DNA from: Argentina anserina
Taxonomy: Eukaryota > Streptophyta > Magnoliopsida > Rosales > Rosaceae
NCBI RefSeq assembly: GCF_933775445.1
Contig: NC_065873.1
Coordinates: 12,834,001-12,898,000 of the forward strand
DNA: 64,000 bases
Direction of reading: 5' to 3'
A model generated the notes under the pieces. That model was given only the letters and a program-made list of their open reading frames with translations. It was not told the origin of the DNA and did no database searches. Within the stretch, counting starts at the first letter, position 1. Every line of letters begins with the position of its first letter. Below, piece after piece: positions 58,150 through 64,000 of this stretch. A program made the translations under genes and the position numbers.

Positions 58150-58920
58150 ACGATATATAATCCGATCATGAGAAGTTCTGTCGTGCGACCAACGCACCAC
58201 CTGGTATATACGACCAGCCATTAAAAACGCGACACGTGCACTATTTTTTCAGATCAACAGCTCCACAACCTTCTTTCATCTCGTCTTCTTCTCTCCTACC
58301 TGCCGGACCCCAACAATGGTCTTCACCCCCTCGGCAACACCACCTCCATAATCAGCCAAGTTTGAGAATTTTACATTCAATTCAATTCCATTACATGCCC
58401 TAATCGAAGTAGAAGCCAACAATTGAGAGCTTAATTGATTTCGGTTCGTTTGATTTGATGGGGACTATGTCTCAACAATCAAAGCAGCTGATGACGATGA
58501 GGACAACCTGCTAATTAGTCCGTCTCCATGAGCTGCAGTATGGGCTCGTCCTCCGGCAGCAGCTAGTAGACCGCCACTAACGCCTGCGATAGTTTCTCTC
58601 CGATTGAATCATGCCGACGTTAACTGCGATGATGTTGTTTTGTTGATCTGTGTTCCTCTCTTTGTCTAATCTTCTACCGCACAAATACGATAGCTCAGGT
58701 TTTAATTCATATCGTTCTTGTGGTCGGATTCATACTAGACAGAGGAGGTTTTTTTTGAAAGAGAGACAGAGGAAGTCAAGAGAGTAAAGAAGAAGAATAA
58801 GGAAGGAGACGTCGATCTGGGAAAAAGATAGGCACGTGTCGATTTTTTAGTGGATGGTCGCATATGCCAGGTGGTGGGTTGGTTGCACGGCAGAATTTCT
58901 CTCCGATCATATATAGATTG
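58150..58920. mobile_element. Foldback element with ~90-bp terminal inverted repeats
   Basis: Left arm 58150-58241 and right arm 58831-58920 are reverse complements at roughly 80% by eye. Shared blocks include the equivalents of GATCGGA, ACCACCTGG, CGACCA and GACACGTGC. The ~590-bp interior is CT-rich, then gene-like, but without a clear frame. The flanks share 'attggt', too little to call the TSD. The superfamily is unknown; long TIRs suggest a MULE-like origin. Confidence 0.6.
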
Positions 58921-59155
58921 GTAGCAGTATAATACTACTACGTGGGGACTGATGTGAAATCTTCATACTTGGCTCCTCTCTCTCCCACGTCTGCATCTCA
59001 CAATAAATCTGGGATATGTGTCTCTATCATTTTTATGTTTTTAACCACTGAACCAATAATGAACCCGATCGATGAACTTTTGTTTTGTAATTTGTAGTAT
59101 CAAAGATAAAAGGGTCTGAATCAAATGTAGAAAGAATTAAAAGAAGAAGAAGATG

Positions 59156-59187
<32 letters not shown>

Positions 59188-62100
59188 CTCTCTCAACCGT
59201 AGACGACAAGCTCTAATTTCTGTTGTGACCACGACATTCATCATAGATTCATAGTAGTGATGAGATCTTAGGGACTTAGACTAGTGCTATATATCATCAG
59301 AGGCATCTGACGAAGTCTCCTCAATATGATGTTACTCGTGTTAGATGGGCGTGTGACGAAGTCTCCTTAATATGACGTTGGATTTTGAAGTATCCATTGT
59401 AAAGTCTTTAACATTGCTTTTGTTTGTTTTACATATCTCCTTCGTTACACTAATTACTGATTAAAACGTCTATAATAAATTATGTAAAACATCATCGTTA
59501 GTATAAAATAAACATGGATCGTTTTTCCGGGGAATTAAAGGGAACTCTAAGCTTTTAGTGTTAACAAATAATGGGAGGGGTTTTTTGAGATTGATTATTA
59601 ACTACTAAAATAAAATCTAAATTACTATTTACATGATCGACTTCTCTTTAACAAACATAAACCAAATTTACCATTACACCACATAATTACAAGTTCGAAC
59701 CTATCATGCATTATAATTTGACCAATTACATACTTTTTAGACACCAATACAATTAGAGCTTTAGGGGATCATTTAATCATGCAAGATTTCAATTGAGATT
59801 TAGATTGACTTAGGGCCTAATCTAAATTTGCATGTAATCGAATTCAATAACACTTAGAGTACAAATCAAACAAGATTACATTTAAGCACCAAATCTTTGT
59901 TGGAGACATGTTTCATGTGCGGCGTCACCCACCATGGTTTCACATACAAATTTCCAGAATTTTTTTCCACTTTTAATCAACACAAACCGAACCTACTTAA
60001 GGCATGATTTGATTTGTGTCAATATAGTTGATGAATCTAACACTCAAACACAATCTTAGGGACTGCATCCAAGCACTAAATTCATATGCACATATCTGAA
60101 AATTATCTAAAAGTATGAGAAAGATGATTAGAACACAACAATAAAAATACAAACTTTAATAATTATAAGAACATAAATTCGGTATAGTCTAAAAAAATCA
60201 AATACAATATGAAAATTTTAAAACAAATACAAAACCAATATTTCCACATAAACAACAACTTACAATCTTCATAGATAAAGAATTGTAGATTAACACAAAT
60301 TGACGAAGCTATGGAGATGAGTTGCGAGAATCACATGTTGTAGGAACCTTGGAAGTGTGTATTCAATGGTGAAACTCGGTGGAGATGATGATAGTTTTGG
60401 GGTGGACGGCTTGGCTAATTTGTGAGAGAAGTTTATGGTGGTGTTTTGTTAGAGTTTTGGCTCTTGAATGCTAATGAGAAGTGATAATATTTAAGAGGTG
60501 AAGTTATGTATATATAGAGGAAAGATGGAGGGTTTGAAATTGCTTCTTTCTTCTTATAATAATGTCATGCTTTAATCCCTTAAAACATGTCATGTTTTAT
60601 GCCTTTAATGATCATCTTATATTTAATTGTTGCATGACTTTGCTCCATTTTTTTATTTAATTATCTCTTCAATCCAATCTGAAAATAAGAAAATAAAATC
60701 ATAAGTAAGAGATAATTAGTTTCAAAACCTAACAAGGATTCCTAGTCAAATTAGGACTCTAAACCAATTATGCGTTTTTAACTCATGTAAACACAAAAAT
60801 GCATCAAATACCGCTCAAGACTCTTACTACGACTCAATAACTCAATAGTACAACAATAAGGCTAAGAAAAATACAAATTGAGGTAAAAACATGTTAAAAA
60901 CGTCGCACAAAGTGCTCATATCAATTACTGTTATTAGTCTTTTACATTATGTGCCTTTCAAGTTTATTTGTTGTTTGCAAAATATTGGTTCATACGATCA
61001 AATCACAACAATCAACTCCCTGAGAAGTTTATTGACCAGAAGTAAATGTCAATTACAATTTACAAATGAGGTCAAAAAGCAAGCCAAATGCAAAAAGCGA
61101 AATGAGACTTTTTGATCACTAAAAACGAGCACTGATAGCTACAGCTTGACCAAAACTTTCAACGCCAAAACTACGCTGAATGCACACCTAACAATCCGCA
61201 AGAAAAAATGCGTAATAACTACGGATAAAAATAATATTTCTGAAACGCACTGTTGATTGTGTTTATTGTTTTCTAATTTGTCGAATAATAGTTTTCCGTT
61301 GTTAAAGTTTTACGAGATGGAGTGAGAATTTTCTTTTTGGCTTATTAATTTAATTATTTGTTCCAGGATCAACAATCTACCCTTATATAGTTGATTCTCA
61401 TTTAAGAAATGGCATGATGGAGGAATTTAGGCACATGTTAAACCAAAATAAAAGAGAATTAAAAAGAACAAACATAACTTGCAATATTGATCTTCATGCA
61501 TACAATGCATTCATACGCTACTTAGTTATGGTCACGTCAAGACGTTTCAGAGTCGAAGATTGATTCCAAGTTTCCAATATAAATTATTGAACTGGTCTTT
61601 GGATAAGTAGGGATTTTATTTCACTCGATGTGTGGGAGAGAATGGGAGAGGGACGTGTGTGCTAATGTCGCTCATAAGCAAACCAAGTCAATTATTTCTA
61701 TGATTGAAGCAGTCATCTCCAACTCTTGCTATTGATGTTTTTGCCAAAGAAACAGTCTCTATTGGTCTGACAATATAAACTTATTCTTGTTTTGTTTAAA
61801 AATTCTTAATGATGACATACACTTGAATAATTTGTCCCGATGACATCATTCATAAGATCACTTAGAAAAATGGCCATGAAGATATCAAGACAACTAACTA
61901 GGTAGTAAATGACCATCTACAGTTCTACACCTACAACTGGTCATTCCGGAGTTCAATTTAATAATCAATTACTTATAATAGAGACTAATGCCACTAATAC
62001 AAAAGTGCAAGTTTACGAATTTACTCAAATCTATAATTCTATATTGACAAAACCAGATTGCAGGTGACGGTTAAGAGGGACTGAGCTTAGTGAGTGATAC

Positions 62101-62354
62101 TATTCAGTTTTTCCATTTTGGAGTTTCTTCACTTCAAATTCGCAAGCCGAAAACAAAATTGACAATATGTACCTAGGACTCGGAAGGAATGGCACATCAA
62201 ATGGCTGCGTTAAATCAAGTTTAACGGAAATCAATCGCATCCAAAAACGTCCATTAGATTGTAAAGAGAAATCGTCCCTCTTTGGACTTAACCAGGGAAT
62301 TCCATTTCCATGCCATAACCATTTGTTTTGGAGGATGCTTATAGCACTTTCGTT
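58921..62354. other. Long intergenic region, AT-rich
   Basis: 3.4 kb with no supported gene. It includes an (AT)n(TC)n microsatellite at 59157-59195, a short repeat ('gacgaagtctcct' at ~59308 and ~59354), and about 59520-61100 of AT-rich DNA whose texture suggests old retroelement sequence. No paired LTRs, TSDs or domains could be defined. A 74-codon frame at 60891-61115 matches nothing I know. Confidence 0.4.
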
Positions 62355-62499
62355 CACACGGTCAATATTTGACCATCAATTCATGCTCAACCACCATTAG
62401 ATGTAAATCTAAGAGTGAAGAGATTCTTTTTAAAATTAAACTATTTTGTTTTCAACCCTTAAATTTAAATCTAATGGTGGTTGAGTATGAACCGTGTAG
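62355..62499. mobile_element. Small foldback MITE-like element
   Basis: Arms TTCATGCTCAACCACCATTA (from 62380) and its inverted partner TAATGGTGGTTGAGTATGAA (ending ~62491), plus outer ACACGG/CCGTGT, make a ~145-bp hairpin with an AT-rich loop. No TSD was fixed. Confidence 0.6.
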
Positions 62500-63003
62500 T
62501 CAACTTGCCATATTAAAACAATCTACCTTTGCCAAATATCTTGACCTTTGACTTCTTCATCAAGTTCCTAAGATTTCAGAGTCAGAGGATAACACCACAG
62601 GTTTCTCAGCCACTAGCCATCACTTCTTAACTAGTCAAACAAATCAAAACCAAATCTTAATATGACCGAGCAGCTCAGAAACTTGTAAACATGGGGCTTC
62701 AGATCCAACTATATTCCCAAGTTAAGAATCTAGCACTCACCTCCACTTTATTACAAGAGAGAATCAATATATTAGCACAGGAAGACCCATATATATCTCT
62801 GCTGATTGCTTGGACAGTCATATGATGCTTCTTGGGTCCAGAACAGAGTAGTAATAAATACCACAGGGCTAAGAATATCAAATCTGTTTAAACTATTATT
62901 AGGCCAGACCTCTGTAGTGTAATCCTGCGTAGTAGTAAAATTTATCTTACATAGATGAGAGATGCTTGAACCAGTTGTAGAGAAATTCATTCGCACAAAA
63001 TTT

Positions 63004-63619
63004 CTACATCGGCCACAAAGATGCTACCTGAATCACACCATCCACCGACAACATCCCTGTTCTGGCACTGCAATAACAGAAGAAGTTAGTGACTTGCTCC
63101 GGCAATTTTGTGGAGCTGTCACTGTATAAACTAGAAGAGAACCTATTTGTGCAGACATAGGTATGTTAAAAGATATCTCATGGTTTTCCAAGGTCAAATA
63201 ACTTAACTTTTTATAATTTGCACCTTGCTTTACGCTTCTACAGACTTAAAACACTATACAGATCCCTTTCAAAAAAAAAAAAACATTATACAGATTGCAT
63301 CTGTTATGAAACTCAAATCTTATATCCTACAATGAGTGTCCAGAATCAAATGACAGAATAATATATATGAGGGTGATTGTTAATCACCGATAGAAACCAA
63401 TTACATCAGACATGATTTATTTGATTAGACCAAGTTCAATGTTCAACAAGAGGTAAAGCATAAATAATTAAGAAAACCATGAAGTTAGACTAATAGAGAG
63501 CAGCCTATAAACATCTTGCATACTATAGAAGAAACTAATACCTTGCTAAAACCAAGCCAATTTGAATCTCCTCTATAGGAAAAAACCTTGCTGTTCTCTT
63601 TCCAGTTTCCACAAAAGAC
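63004..63619 (-). CDS. Two C-terminal exons of an unidentified minus-strand gene (partial)
   Basis: Exon 63542-63619 and exon 63004-63067 are bounded by plausible splice sites (CTGCAG| at 63620, CAAG|GTATTA at 63541, ATTGCAG| at 63068) and join in phase through AG|T. The frame reads SFVETGKRTARFFPIEEIQI, GLVLAS, ARTGMLSVDGVIQV, ASLWPM and then TAG at 63004-63006. It looks like the end of a real protein, but I do not recognise the family. A second frame is also open across both exons, which lowers certainty. Upstream exons should lie to the right; a candidate near 63735-63770 could not be joined in phase. 62500-63003 would then be 3' UTR. Confidence 0.35.
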
Positions 63620-63956
63620 CTGCAGACATGGCCATATGGTGATGCAAGGAGAATCCAGAGTAACAAGTCAAAAGAAAAATGGTGTCTGATTAGGAATTTA
63701 GGATAATGGTAAAATCAGTAAAACAAGAGAGCCAAACTAACGCCAGACATGCTTCTATGTAAACCTACAAGCATTTGCTGAAAATCGAACAAAGAGCAAT
63801 GCTTCATCATAAAAGTTTGTAGTTGCAAATGTAGGATAAGACTTGTATAAATTAAAATGCACAGAACAGATTGAGTTTCATAGAAATCAAGGGGCTAGGT
63901 GTTGATTTCCTACAATATCTGTAATTTTTATTACTACAACATGATAATATATATAT

Positions 63957-64000
63957 GGCATAAATGCCGATTTGCACCCTAAACTTGGCTGAACTTGCAT
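63957..64000. mobile_element. Second Mutator-type MITE copy, cut by the window edge
   Basis: GGCATAAATGCCGATTTGCA followed by 'ccctaaacttggctgaactt' matches the left end of the 4289-5374 element almost exactly. The rest lies beyond the window. Confidence 0.85.

Overview
The window is plant nuclear DNA, almost certainly from a eudicot. It has spliced genes with GT-AG introns, AT-rich introns and intergenic DNA, plant-only gene families and dense plant-type transposable elements. Nothing in it is bacterial, organellar or viral. The species cannot be fixed from sequence alone; a rosid such as a Rosaceae member is only an impression.

Five genes or gene-like loci carry the coding content. (1) 14083-29681 (+): a 13-exon gene for a ~2,717-residue NO VEIN (NOV)-type protein with a GHKL/HSP90-like ATPase fold and a C-terminal NOV_C/DUF3883 domain. 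(2) 30854-35620 (+): a four-exon group A bZIP factor of the GBF4/ABI5-like kind. Its first 5' splice site sits in a GT microsatellite. (3) 37706-39526 (+): a four-exon, copper-site-less phytocyanin (early nodulin-like) with a signal peptide and a GPI-type tail. (4) 42253-43402 (+): a broken RTM2-like Hsp20/tail-anchor gene. (5) 51298-52467 (-): an intronless ROH1/BYPASS1-like (DUF793) gene. Smaller coding traces are a first exon of a SEN1-like helicase near the left edge, a C-terminal relic of an alpha/beta-hydrolase, a small unidentified minus-strand gene between NOV and the bZIP gene, an orphan coding-like exon at 36.7 kb, and two phase-matched minus-strand exons near the right edge.

The space between genes is built from mobile DNA, and many insertions can be delimited by their target-site duplications (TSDs). 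They are: two ORF1-only LINE-like elements with 17-bp TSDs (2.0-3.8 kb and 40.2-41.9 kb); a Mutator-type MITE with 9-bp TSD (4.3-5.4 kb) holding a nested 217-bp solo LTR, with a second copy starting at the right edge; a ~3.9-kb DNA element (5.95-9.89 kb) holding a nested 2.4-kb solo LTR; two small Helitrons (13.2-13.8 kb); and several hAT-type elements with 8-bp TSDs at 44.1, 46.5, 47.3, 48.5 and 53.0 kb, plus one with an imperfect duplication at 12.2 kb.

The region 43.6-50.7 kb is a diverged tandem duplication. The copies have taken up different hAT MITEs, so each copy shows the other's empty sites.

The most unusual object is the 3.07-kb hAT-bounded element at 52968-56035, about 500 bp upstream of the ROH1-like gene. 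It has GGCCCG-rich ends and a core of five head-to-tail ~505-bp units. Each unit is itself an inverted repeat, so a transcript would fold into a string of hairpins.
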